From Verrucomicrobiota bacterium (lineage in GTDB: Bacteria; Verrucomicrobiota; Verrucomicrobiia; Opitutales; UBA2995): 38,236 nucleotides of DNA. Within the stretch, counting starts at the first letter, position 1. The number at the start of each line of letters is the position of its first letter. The DNA is taken from positions 1 to 38,236 of the forward strand of contig JAQBYJ010000053.1 in NCBI GenBank assembly GCA_027622555.1, in the 5' to 3' direction. Below the pieces are notes generated by a model. The model did not search any database and was not told the origin of the DNA. It was given only the letters and a program-made list of their open reading frames with translations. Made by a program: the position numbers and the translations under genes. Below are positions 9,249 to 16,569 of the stretch, one piece after another.

Positions 9249-9319
9249 CTGAAATTTCAGTCGCTACTCAATTGAGTAGCCTTGGAAGCATCCACTTGTT
9301 TCTGCGACAAGCCTTGGTG
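9249..9319 (-). promoter_or_regulatory. Riboswitch expression platform: two palindromes and a B12-box-complementary segment
   Basis: Between the B12 box and the receptor gene the leader RNA can form hairpins from two perfect palindromes, at 9263-9280 (GCTACTCAATTGAGTAGC) and 9249-9260 (CTGAAATTTCAG), plus a small stem at 9296-9312. The heptamer at 9283-9289 is complementary to 9326-9332 within the B12 box, so aptamer closure and downstream pairing would exclude each other. A GUAGCG at 9262-9267 in the RNA complements the CGCUAC loop of the aptamer (9365-9370), a possible loop-loop contact. There is no strong U-run, so control of translation seems likelier than termination. Confidence 0.5.
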
Positions 9320-9412
9320 CATTTTGCTTCCAGTGTTCGGACTTCAAGCTTGTGGCCTGTTACCGTAGCGCGACTGTCGCTGATTCTCACAGCGTTCCCT
9401 GGGTAAGCTATT
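9320..9412 (-). promoter_or_regulatory. Cobalamin riboswitch aptamer, compact form
   Basis: On the minus strand, GGGAA (9396-9400) is followed by a CGCTG/CAGCG stem whose loop carries the conserved GUG-AAUC-type sequence, then GACAGUCGCGCUACGGUAA, which matches the cobalamin aptamer core C-G-C-ACUGU-A, and AAGTCCGAACACTGG (9330-9344), a variant of the B12 box AGYCAGgAgACCUGCC. The usual GCCACUG...GGGAAGG arm between core and B12 box is missing, and the box has the GAAYAC centre known from compact adenosylcobalamin-type aptamers. It sits immediately upstream of the TonB-dependent receptor gene, as such riboswitches usually do. A covariance-model search would settle its exact class and borders. 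Confidence 0.82.
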
Positions 9413-9490
9413 ATTGGATTATGTTATAGAACAAGCGTTGGTACAAGAACCGGATTCAGTCAGGGTGCAAGGACTTTGTTTCAACACAAT

Positions 9491-9913
9491 TTATTCCTGA
9501 CCAGTCGGCGTAGGGCGAAATACAGGGCCACGGTCAATCACACTTTGCAGGAGATTATCGTCCAGGCAGTCAGCGCGGGGATCAATGGGACGCGGCGATT
9601 GGCCATCATATTTCAAACGTGCGCGAACCTGCTCATTGAGAAAATAAGCTCCAGGCACCAACTCGGTTAGAATCCCGTAGGCAGCTTCATCGTTCGCGCG
9701 CAGCTCATTCATGAATTCCACCGGATTTCTACCCACTGCAGCTTTCAAAATAGCTTGGAGACCTTTAACTAGATCCGGGCGGCTTTCGATTACTGTGTCC
9801 AGGAGTTTATGGGCTACTCCTGCCTGGCTGGCCGATGGGAAACCATCACCGGCTGGGATCAACACATCGGCGAGCGCTGCTAGTAATTCGCGATCCTTAC
9901 TTTCGAAACTCAT
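9491..9913 (-). CDS. Gluconate 2-dehydrogenase subunit 3-like small subunit
   Basis: A 140-residue soluble protein resembling the small subunit (subunit 3 family) of membrane-associated GMC sugar dehydrogenases. The visible hallmark is the early ALADVLIPAGDGFPSASQAGV segment, followed by an all-helical body. It has no Tat or Sec signal at its N-terminus, unlike many members, and is on the short side. Its ATG overlaps the stop of the GMC oxidoreductase gene by four bases, the usual pairing of catalytic and small subunit. No cytochrome c subunit gene follows; the next feature downstream is the riboswitch of the cobalamin operon. Confidence 0.75.
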   Translation of the reverse strand: MSFESKDRELLAALADVLIPAGDGFPSASQAGVAHKLLDTVIESRPDLVKGLQAILKAAVGRNPVEFMNELRANDEAAYGILTELVPGAYFLNEQVRARLKYDGQSPRPIDPRADCLDDNLLQSVIDRGPVFRPTPTGQE

Positions 9914-11535
9914 GACGGTACGTGTTGGTGGTGACGTTGTTCAACGAGGTGTTCAGCACAGCGCAAAGCCATCGCCGCAATGGTGGCCGTCGGATTCATG
10001 CCGCTCGATGTGGGCCAGGTGCTGCCGTCGAAAATAAAGAGGTTGGGGATATCGTGGCACCGGCCCCAGGGATCGACGACAGAGTTGCCTGGGTCACTGC
10101 CCATTTTCGCAGTGCCGAGCAGGTGCCAACCGGTCTCCCTTATTAAAGGTGCAACCACTGTTTCGCTGGCTCCGGCGGCTTCGAGCGATTCCTTGGCCCG
10201 TTTCAAATGAAACTGCATCAAACGTTCGGAGTTTTCCGACATGCGGTATATGATTTTCGGAGCCGGTATCCCGTCGCTATCCGTCAAGACCGGATCCAGA
10301 ACGACGCGGTTCTCCTCTTCCGGCAAGTCTTCTGCTATAATGCCCCACATAGCGGAATGGTTCAGGCGGTGTTGGAGATCCCGATGAAAAGAATCACCCC
10401 AGATGGAGTTCTCGGCTCCCCACGGGTAAGCGCGTGTCATCGAGAGTGGCCCGCCGGTGGGTTGGAGTCCCCACTTTGCCCCTCGAACGAATCCACGATC
10501 AGCGTCAGTTTCGTAAAATTCGAGGGAGTGCAGGTTTTGTCCCCAGAATCCGTGCGAGCTTCCCAAGTCCTCCTCGAACAAACCAACCACCGTTCCAAAT
10601 GGGTGCATCATTAACCGCCGCCCCACCAAACCCGATGAGTTTGCGAGGCCGTCTGGGAATTTTGAATTTGCCGATAGTTGCAGCAGACGTGGTGTTCCAA
10701 TTCCGTTGGCACATACGACGGTTACTCCCGCCTTTTGAAAAAACGCTTTCCCCTCCCGGTCCACATAATGCGCGCCGGTTACCAGGCCATTGCTATTGGT
10801 TTCCAGTCGTTTAACTCGCGCGCCCGTGATGAGGCGCACACCGAGTTTCTCATTTTGTGGCCAATGGGTAATGTCTACCGTCGATTTTGCGCCTTCAACA
10901 CAACCCCACATGCAAGTCGCGCGTTGGGTACATGCATTAAGTGGTCCATAGGGACGCGTGGCGATTGCATTGGGTGCGGGCCACCAATGCCAGCCGAGAC
11001 GGTTATGTGCCTGCGCGACCCGTTTGCCCATTGGACCCAAAGGAGCTGGCGGTAGTGGCGGTCCCTTGCCCGGTGGAAACGCTGTGTCTCCTTCGAGGCC
11101 GGATATCCCAAAATCCACTTCAACTCGTTCATAAAATGGCTGTAGCTCTTCGTAAGTTAGCGGCCAGTCATCGGCAATTCCATCGAGAGATCGAACCCGA
11201 AAATCGGAGGGCATGTTGCGTTGCCAATGGGCTGCGTAGATAACCGTCCCCCCACCGACAGCGTTATAAAGCACGGCCGATATGTCCGAGTCGGAATCAT
11301 CAATGGGATAGTCAGCCGGTGCCTGACGACGGTTTGGATTGGCCGACCAATAACTTCCCATGGTCAGTTCGAAATCCGCAGAATTCGCACGGGCTTTCGA
11401 GTAGTCCGGCCAATCTCCCTGTTCCAAAACCACGACACTCATTCCCGCTTCGGCAAACCTTTTGGCGGCAACAGCACCCGAAGGGCCAGCGCCAATAATT
11501 AACGCGTCCGGGGTAGTTTGAGAATGATTGTCCAA
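9910..11535 (-). CDS. GMC-family FAD-dependent oxidoreductase
   Basis: A 541-residue flavoprotein of the glucose-methanol-choline family, probably oxidising a sugar or alcohol. The FAD-binding GAGPSGAVAAKRFAEAG lies at residues 15-31, followed by VVLEQGDWP. The second signature VVCANGIGTPRLLQLS is central. The C-terminal catalytic region has the His in ETGWHLLGTAKMG and GMNPTATIAAMALRCAEHL. Cysteines in NACTQRATCMWGC resemble those of gluconate/sorbitol dehydrogenase large subunits. The start appears to be TTG at 11535; an in-frame TAG lies upstream with no ATG between. It is coupled to the small-subunit gene by ATGA. The substrate cannot be fixed from sequence. Confidence 0.9.
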   Translation of the reverse strand: MDNHSQTTPDALIIGAGPSGAVAAKRFAEAGMSVVVLEQGDWPDYSKARANSADFELTMGSYWSANPNRRQAPADYPIDDSDSDISAVLYNAVGGGTVIYAAHWQRNMPSDFRVRSLDGIADDWPLTYEELQPFYERVEVDFGISGLEGDTAFPPGKGPPLPPAPLGPMGKRVAQAHNRLGWHWWPAPNAIATRPYGPLNACTQRATCMWGCVEGAKSTVDITHWPQNEKLGVRLITGARVKRLETNSNGLVTGAHYVDREGKAFFQKAGVTVVCANGIGTPRLLQLSANSKFPDGLANSSGLVGRRLMMHPFGTVVGLFEEDLGSSHGFWGQNLHSLEFYETDADRGFVRGAKWGLQPTGGPLSMTRAYPWGAENSIWGDSFHRDLQHRLNHSAMWGIIAEDLPEEENRVVLDPVLTDSDGIPAPKIIYRMSENSERLMQFHLKRAKESLEAAGASETVVAPLIRETGWHLLGTAKMGSDPGNSVVDPWGRCHDIPNLFIFDGSTWPTSSGMNPTATIAAMALRCAEHLVEQRHHQHVPS

Positions 11536-11747
11536 GTGATTGGGTGGGGTGAAGGCATAAGCTATTGCGGGCGACTACTCTCCGTCGAGAGCAATTCTAT
11601 CATGAGGTGGCAAACTCGAAATGGGAGTAAAAACGTCAATCGCAGACTGTGGTATCATTCGTTATTTCCAGGGCATGCGAATTCCATGACCCTACTTGAT
11701 TCATAGAGTGACTCTGCTCCTTCCATGACAAAATGAAAATGTTCGAC

Positions 11748-12431
11748 CTATATCTCTTCCTCCAAAAGGTGCCCGTGCTCTTTCAACCAGGTTTTCGCTT
11801 TTTCTGCTTTGGGTGATTTGGCTCTAACAATGTTCCAGAAACGCGGAGTATGATTGGTTTCCAGTAAATGGGCCAATTCGTGGATGATGATATAATCCAC
11901 TACGAACATGGGCGCTTTTATCAGTCGCCAATTAAAAGTCACATTGTCTTTCGTCGTGCACGAACCCCAGCGATAACTATTATCCACTATCTTGGCATCC
12001 GAGAAAGTAACACCGAGCTCTTTGGCATGTTTAATTACTCTTGGAAGTATCTTTGCATTTGCCTCCTTTAAATACCATTTCCGCAAAAAAACGCCCCCAT
12101 TGGATTGGTATGCCGCAGGTAATAATAACTTATCCAGAAGTTGAATGCCGGAAAACTTATCTTTGACCAACTCTATCTGGTAAGTACTTCCGAGATACAA
12201 AATGGACTCACCGTTGGCTATTTCTTTGCCTGGAGCGTGCGGGCGATCCTGATACTTCTGGACGTGGTTAACTTTTTCAAACAGCCACTGTCGTTTACTT
12301 TCCACAGCCTGACGTATCGAAGCATCAGTCGCTTCATTCGGTGCATGGACGATTATCGATCGATCCCGTTCTACGGTGATACTCAACTTTTTCCGCCTGG
12401 GAGAGCGGACGACTTCATAACTGATATTCAT
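11748..12431 (-). CDS. YgjP-like (DUF45) metallopeptidase
   Basis: A 227-residue cytoplasmic protein of the YgjP/WLM-like metallopeptidase family. It has the N-terminal all-beta part (RRKKLSITVERDRSIIVHAP), the YRWGSCT element (residues 153-159) and the zinc site HELAHLLETNHTPRFW (His184, Glu185, His188, His194). Its ATG overlaps the hsdR stop by one base (TGATG), so it is co-translated with hsdR. Genes of this family often end type I restriction operons; their role there is not settled, though a part in control or turnover of the nuclease has been proposed. The protein looks full length and intact, unlike several neighbours. Confidence 0.9.
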   Translation of the reverse strand: MNISYEVVRSPRRKKLSITVERDRSIIVHAPNEATDASIRQAVESKRQWLFEKVNHVQKYQDRPHAPGKEIANGESILYLGSTYQIELVKDKFSGIQLLDKLLLPAAYQSNGGVFLRKWYLKEANAKILPRVIKHAKELGVTFSDAKIVDNSYRWGSCTTKDNVTFNWRLIKAPMFVVDYIIIHELAHLLETNHTPRFWNIVRAKSPKAEKAKTWLKEHGHLLEEEI

Positions 12432-15400
12432 CAGCTAGCGTAAAGAATGGTATCATTGTTCTTCTCAGCGATTTCCATCAGGCGGCTGATGATATGCTTT
12501 CGATTCTGCACGATTTGCGGAAGTTTGGAAAACTCTGGCTGGAGCAGAATTTTTTGAAGGACTTCGATTAGTTTGTTGCGTGCGGGAATACTTTCCCAGA
12601 AACCGGTTAGTTTCAGTTCGCGTTCGATTTCGCCATAGACGTTGAGGGTCAGTGCGACGAGCTGGCTGATTTTCTCTTCTCCATTCATTCCATAATTACC
12701 TTTGCCTTCAGCCACCGCCTGGTTATCTGCATCCAGGGGATCTACTCCAAAAATCTCCTGTTTAAGTATACGGTAAATAGGTAGCTGCTTTTTACGGTGT
12801 AACCCGTAGGCCGGTTCTTTTCCAGCGTTCACTATTCGTTGACGCAGCTTTTCCAGTTCTTCGTAGATCTTATTCCAGTTGTCGGCGAACTCCACGAATA
12901 TTAATCGCAACGCTTCGGCAAAGGATGCCTGGAGCTGCGGGTCGTCCATGAGTTCAACATCGATATGATGGCGCACGGCGTGTTCAATCTCCGCAGCACA
13001 GGTTTTGATTCGCTTGTGCTTCTTCACTTCCTTCTGGAAATCGTCATCCAGAATTGAGATGGGTTCGACTTTCACATCTATGCCCCGTGACACCAGGAAC
13101 GCGTCCGTTATACTGCGCAGCTTGGGAGGTATTCCTTTCATACTCAAGCGCGCGTCGCGAAAATGCTTTGCCGCCAAGACGTTGATTTCCGTCAGCGCAT
13201 TGTAGTCAGCTGTGAAATTCAAAGCCTCTTTGGCCGGATAAACCAGATTCAGATTTTTGGTAAATTGCTTGAAGAGGCTCATGAATTCAAAACGCAAATC
13301 CTCGTCGTAGAAAATGTCGTAGAAAGCATCGTGGTCCGTCAGGTCTGTCAGCCCATTTTGTTCAAGCAGGACAATGATCGCATCATGACTGGCTTTGAGC
13401 TCTCGCAATTCTTCCTCTGGAAAACTCAGGGCGGCGGTGACTTCCTTTTGCTCGCGCTCATCGTAGTTATCGAGTGCTTTTTTGAGGTGGTGCCCAACGC
13501 CTACATAATCGACGACAAACCCTTTGTCTTTGGTTTCACCGCTGACCCGGTTCACACGAGCGATTGCCTGAAGCAGTCCGTGCGCGACGATCACTTTATC
13601 GAGATACATTACTTGCTCCACCGGTGCGTCGAAGCCCGTCAGCAACATGTTGTTGACGATGACTATACCCATGTCGCCATTCACTCCCTCGTCCTCACTT
13701 CCGAAAGCGAGCTTGAAGCTTTTGATCGTATTCTTCTGCTTCGATGAATCAGTATATGCCTTGATATGCAGCTTATCATTATGCTTCCCGGAAATAACCA
13801 CATCCGTTTTAAGCTTCTTCAAAGTCTGCAACTCTTGGCTCCCAGGACTGGCGATTTCCATTTTGACAATCGCATCAGCCAGAGCCGAATCGATAGGCTT
13901 CTTGTAACGCACAGCGGCTTCACGCGATGTCGCCACAATCTGCGCCTTGTAGCCGTTGGGAAAGACGTGGGTGAGATAGTGCTCCACCATATCCTTGGCT
14001 TTGGCCTCAATGGTCGGTTCAGCTTCGAGATAAGCCCGGCGTGAACCGTAACCAAGAATTTCCAGGCGCTCATTCAGTTTGTATTCACTGAAAACATCCT
14101 CGAACCGGGCATCCATTCCCGCCTTGTCGCTTACCTCGGCATTGTGGGTACGTCCCTCGTAGACGATCTCCAACGTCACTCCGTCATCGATTGCCTGGCG
14201 CATGGTGTATTTATCGATGTAGTCACCGAATACCCGTTCTGTTTTATCGATGGGTGTCCCGGTGTACCCGATACGCGAAGCATTGGGAATCGCCTTGTCC
14301 AGATTGGCTGCCAGCTTGGAATACTGCGAGCGGTGCGCCTCGTCTGTCATTACCAGTATGTGCGGGCTGGTATTCAATTCGGGAAAGATTTCTGTCAGAT
14401 CCGCTTCGCGAAATTTATGAATCATCGCCATCACCAGATCCGAGGTGTCACTGGCCAGCAGCTCCTTGAGCTTCCTGATGCTGTTGGCGACCTTGACGGT
14501 GAACCCGATACTCTGGCTCGTTTCGCTCAGCTGATCCTCCAGTTGCGTCCGGTCCGTTACGAAAACAACCTTCCATTTCGAGAGGGACGCGTGGCGATAC
14601 ATCTCCCGCACCATAAACATCATGGTCAGCGATTTACCGGAACCCTGCGTGTGCCAGACGATGCCGCTGCGCTTACGTGGATTCTTGCCATCCAGCAATC
14701 GCTTCACCGCCAGTTTAACCGCGCGAAATTGCTGGTAACGTCCGACCATCTTGATCAGTTCCCCCTTGTCATTGGTGCCGAACAGGGTGAACGACAAAAG
14801 AAGGTCCAATAGATTATTGTGGTCCAGCATCCCCGCCACGAGACGCTGTTGATCATTGGGGCTGCTGGTGCCGTGCTCCAGCTCATCGATGGAGCGGGGA
14901 AAGGGATCCGACCAGCGGTAGAAATGCTTTTCGTTATGGGTGGTGATCGTTCCAAACTTCGCCTGTTGCCGGCAGGTCGACACAATGAAGTGGTTGAAAT
15001 AAAACAACGGCGCACTGCCTTCGCCTTTGTCTCCCCGTTGTTCACTGTAGCGCATGAGCTGGTCGATGGCTTCCGCAATGGGTTCCTTCGCCTTCGGTGA
15101 TTTGCACTCGATGACCACCACCGGCAGGCCATTGAGAAAGAGCACGATGTCCGGGATTATGTGGTGCTCCGTTCCCAGGATGCGCACCTTGAACTGGCAC
15201 ACCGCGATGAAGCGGTTGTTCTGCCGTTGCTTGAAATCAATGAATCTTACCGTCGGGCTTTTTTCGCCGCTTTGGCGATTCTCCGACACACTCGTACCTT
15301 CCAGCAAAAGGCGAAAGACATGCTGGTTGTTCTGTAGCAGGTTGCCACTGGGAAAACTGGCCGTCAGTTGCTTGATCACTTCCTCGACCTGGTCGTCTTC

Positions 15401-15610
15401 CAGCCAGGGCTGGATCACTTTCAGTTGTTCCCGTAAAACAGGCAACATGACCACCTCGGTGAAATTCGTACGATGGCTCTCAGCTGGCTGCTGCTTCATT
15501 TCCAGATCGATGATCTCCCAGTCAAGGGCTGCCAGCTGATCAAGAAGTGGTTTCTCGACATGGTTGCGCTCGTCGAGCCGGATCTGCGCGGATGTGTTTT
15601 TCCTGCTCAT
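12431..15610 (-). CDS. hsdR: Type I restriction endonuclease subunit R
   Basis: A 1059-residue DNA translocase and nuclease. The N-terminal PD-(D/E)xK site is IIPDIVLFLNGLPVVVIECK with Asp154, Glu168 and Lys170. The helicase motor has Walker A TQGSGKS (321-327), DEAH (423-426), the motif YTGTPI, and late motifs LLTGFDAP and LLQAIARVNR. A long helical C-terminal domain follows, which normally docks to the methyltransferase. The gene looks complete. It is followed by the YgjP gene with a one-base overlap. No hsdM or hsdS is present anywhere in the window, so its normal partners are lost or elsewhere. Short pieces of a second copy of its 5' part lie at 16465-16569. Confidence 0.95.
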   Translation of the reverse strand: MSRKNTSAQIRLDERNHVEKPLLDQLAALDWEIIDLEMKQQPAESHRTNFTEVVMLPVLREQLKVIQPWLEDDQVEEVIKQLTASFPSGNLLQNNQHVFRLLLEGTSVSENRQSGEKSPTVRFIDFKQRQNNRFIAVCQFKVRILGTEHHIIPDIVLFLNGLPVVVIECKSPKAKEPIAEAIDQLMRYSEQRGDKGEGSAPLFYFNHFIVSTCRQQAKFGTITTHNEKHFYRWSDPFPRSIDELEHGTSSPNDQQRLVAGMLDHNNLLDLLLSFTLFGTNDKGELIKMVGRYQQFRAVKLAVKRLLDGKNPRKRSGIVWHTQGSGKSLTMMFMVREMYRHASLSKWKVVFVTDRTQLEDQLSETSQSIGFTVKVANSIRKLKELLASDTSDLVMAMIHKFREADLTEIFPELNTSPHILVMTDEAHRSQYSKLAANLDKAIPNASRIGYTGTPIDKTERVFGDYIDKYTMRQAIDDGVTLEIVYEGRTHNAEVSDKAGMDARFEDVFSEYKLNERLEILGYGSRRAYLEAEPTIEAKAKDMVEHYLTHVFPNGYKAQIVATSREAAVRYKKPIDSALADAIVKMEIASPGSQELQTLKKLKTDVVISGKHNDKLHIKAYTDSSKQKNTIKSFKLAFGSEDEGVNGDMGIVIVNNMLLTGFDAPVEQVMYLDKVIVAHGLLQAIARVNRVSGETKDKGFVVDYVGVGHHLKKALDNYDEREQKEVTAALSFPEEELRELKASHDAIIVLLEQNGLTDLTDHDAFYDIFYDEDLRFEFMSLFKQFTKNLNLVYPAKEALNFTADYNALTEINVLAAKHFRDARLSMKGIPPKLRSITDAFLVSRGIDVKVEPISILDDDFQKEVKKHKRIKTCAAEIEHAVRHHIDVELMDDPQLQASFAEALRLIFVEFADNWNKIYEELEKLRQRIVNAGKEPAYGLHRKKQLPIYRILKQEIFGVDPLDADNQAVAEGKGNYGMNGEEKISQLVALTLNVYGEIERELKLTGFWESIPARNKLIEVLQKILLQPEFSKLPQIVQNRKHIISRLMEIAEKNNDTILYAS

Positions 15611-15666
15611 TATGTTTCAATCACCTCCCAATGTCCGCCATTGGCGGCCATGGTTTTGATGATTCG
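15610..15666 (-). pseudogene. Remnant of a second ATP-binding regulator gene (internal deletion)
   Basis: The minus strand reads RIIKTMAANG joined directly to GHWEVIET and a stop at 15610-15612. In the intact gene at 16566-17789, the same two pieces (SKIIKTMAANG and GGHWEVIEKA) are over 100 residues apart. This is therefore a different, diverged copy of that gene reduced by an internal deletion whose ends share GGC/GGCGG. Its stop overlaps the hsdR start exactly as the intact copy overlaps the hsdR-like remnant at 16569. Beyond 15667 it is cut off by a palindromic element. Confidence 0.7.
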
Positions 15667-15671
15667 TTTCC

Positions 15672-15734
15672 GGGAGCGCCAAGCCCCAGCTTGGCACTGT
15701 GGTGAATAAGGCCGAGCTGGGGCTCGGCGTTCCC
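15672..15734. repeat. 63-nt palindromic REP-like element, copy A
   Basis: Two arms of 24 nt (15672-15695 and 15711-15734) are inverted copies with GCCAAGCCCCAGCTTGGC as left core and GCCGAGCTGGGGCTCGGC as right core, separated by 15 nt. Each arm is itself a small palindrome. The same element, same length and orientation, occurs at 16408-16470, and a left half at 34596-34619. It lies 8 bases past the stop of the RhuM-like gene and could also act as its transcription end. Confidence 0.85.
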
Positions 15735-15742
15735 AGGGTATG

Positions 15743-16387
15743 TCAGTTTTGTTCTTCATCCATTCCTTTGAGACGTTTCACCTCGCGATCAAAGTCCGAA
15801 ATGTATTCCCGGTCCTGCGTTTCACGGAAAACTTCGAACTCAGCCTCGGCTTTGAGCTTGGCTTCCAACGCACTCACCTTTCCTTTGTCTTCAAGTATGG
15901 GATAACTCGATAACTCCAGAAAGCTGTTCAGAAAGCGGGACCAGTCCGCCATATTCATAGTCATCTGCCGCTCGGCTCGATTTTCCGCAAGATCCAGGTA
16001 CGCCGATACAATCCGGTTCAATTCCCGAAGATTCTGTTCGTTCAGATAGTTCTTCGCCACCGTAACATCCGATTTTAAAACCTTACCCTTCGGCGAGCCT
16101 TTCCAGGTAATCAAACCCATATGGGGCTTATCCGCATCGGCCGATTCATGGATGGTTTCGTATGTTTTGCCGTCTTCGGCAGTATGTTCCAAAATGGAAC
16201 ATACTGATTTCTCAACCAGTTCTTTTGAGCTGAAAATATTGCCCAGATGTTTGGTGATCGCGGGTCGCTTCACACCAAATAACTCAGCCAGCGCCTTCTG
16301 CGTCATCCAGAAGTTTTCATCGCGGTAAACAACTTCGATCCGTTGCTCACCGCTCGGCGTCTTATAGAAAATGATTTCGTTGGGCAT
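15743..16387 (-). CDS. RhuM-family protein lacking its central region
   Basis: A 214-residue member of the RhuM (virulence_RhuM) family, proteins often found within type I restriction loci; their biochemical role is unknown. The N-terminal part has the expected NEIIFYKTPSGEQRIEVVY, the winged-helix-like FWMTQKALAELFGVKRPAI and DGKTYET. The sequence then jumps to ESADADKPHMGLITWKG, SDVTVAKNYLNEQ and NRIVSAYLDLAENRAERQMT, which lie about 120 residues further on in full-length members of about 330 residues. The missing part holds the Y-N-L-D...GYRV...FR-W region shared with Bro/KilA-type proteins. The join is in frame. Palindromic elements flank the gene on both sides. It may be non-functional or a shortened variant. 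Confidence 0.8.
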   Translation of the reverse strand: MPNEIIFYKTPSGEQRIEVVYRDENFWMTQKALAELFGVKRPAITKHLGNIFSSKELVEKSVCSILEHTAEDGKTYETIHESADADKPHMGLITWKGSPKGKVLKSDVTVAKNYLNEQNLRELNRIVSAYLDLAENRAERQMTMNMADWSRFLNSFLELSSYPILEDKGKVSALEAKLKAEAEFEVFRETQDREYISDFDREVKRLKGMDEEQN

Positions 16388-16389
16388 GG

Positions 16390-16569
16390 TTAAAATGTGG
16401 ATCCCCTGGGAACGCCAAGCCCCAGCTTGGCTTTACATGATAGACTGCCGAGCTGGGGCTCAGCGTTCCCGGGATGCGCACCTTGAACTGGCACACCGCG
16501 ATGCAGTGGTTTCTCGACGTGGTTGCGCTCGTCGAGCCGGATCTGCGCGGATGTGCCTTTATTACTCAT
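16390..16569 (-). pseudogene. hsdR 5' remnant fused to palindromic element (chimeric 59-codon frame)
   Basis: Starting at ATG 16569, the first 22 codons read MSNKGTSAQIRLDERNHVEK-PL, close to the HsdR start MSRKNTSAQIRLDERNHVEK. The DNA then jumps about 336 bases relative to hsdR: 16465-16503 matches 15171-15209 with one mismatch, but in another frame. It then runs into the palindromic element at 16408-16470 and stops at 16390, two bases before the RhuM-like start. The ATG overlaps the stop of the ATP-binding gene (ATGA), so ribosomes could pass from that gene through this frame into the RhuM-like gene. Confidence 0.75.
16408..16470. repeat. 63-nt palindromic REP-like element, copy B
   Basis: Same structure, length and orientation as the element at 15672-15734: left arm 16408-16431, right arm 16447-16470, 15-nt centre. 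Left core GCCAAGCCCCAGCTTGGC is identical; the right arm differs by one base (CTCAGC against CTCGGC). Its outer end GTTCCC coincides with a GTTCCC naturally present in hsdR (15171-15176), which is where the hsdR remnant is cut. Confidence 0.85.

Noticed and set aside
13163-13747. 194-codon plus-strand open frame opposite hsdR
   Set aside because: It lies wholly antisense to conserved helicase sequence and its translation has no domain-like pattern.
14144-14812. 222-codon plus-strand open frame opposite hsdR
   Set aside because: Antisense shadow of the HsdR motor domain with biased composition and no recognisable motif.
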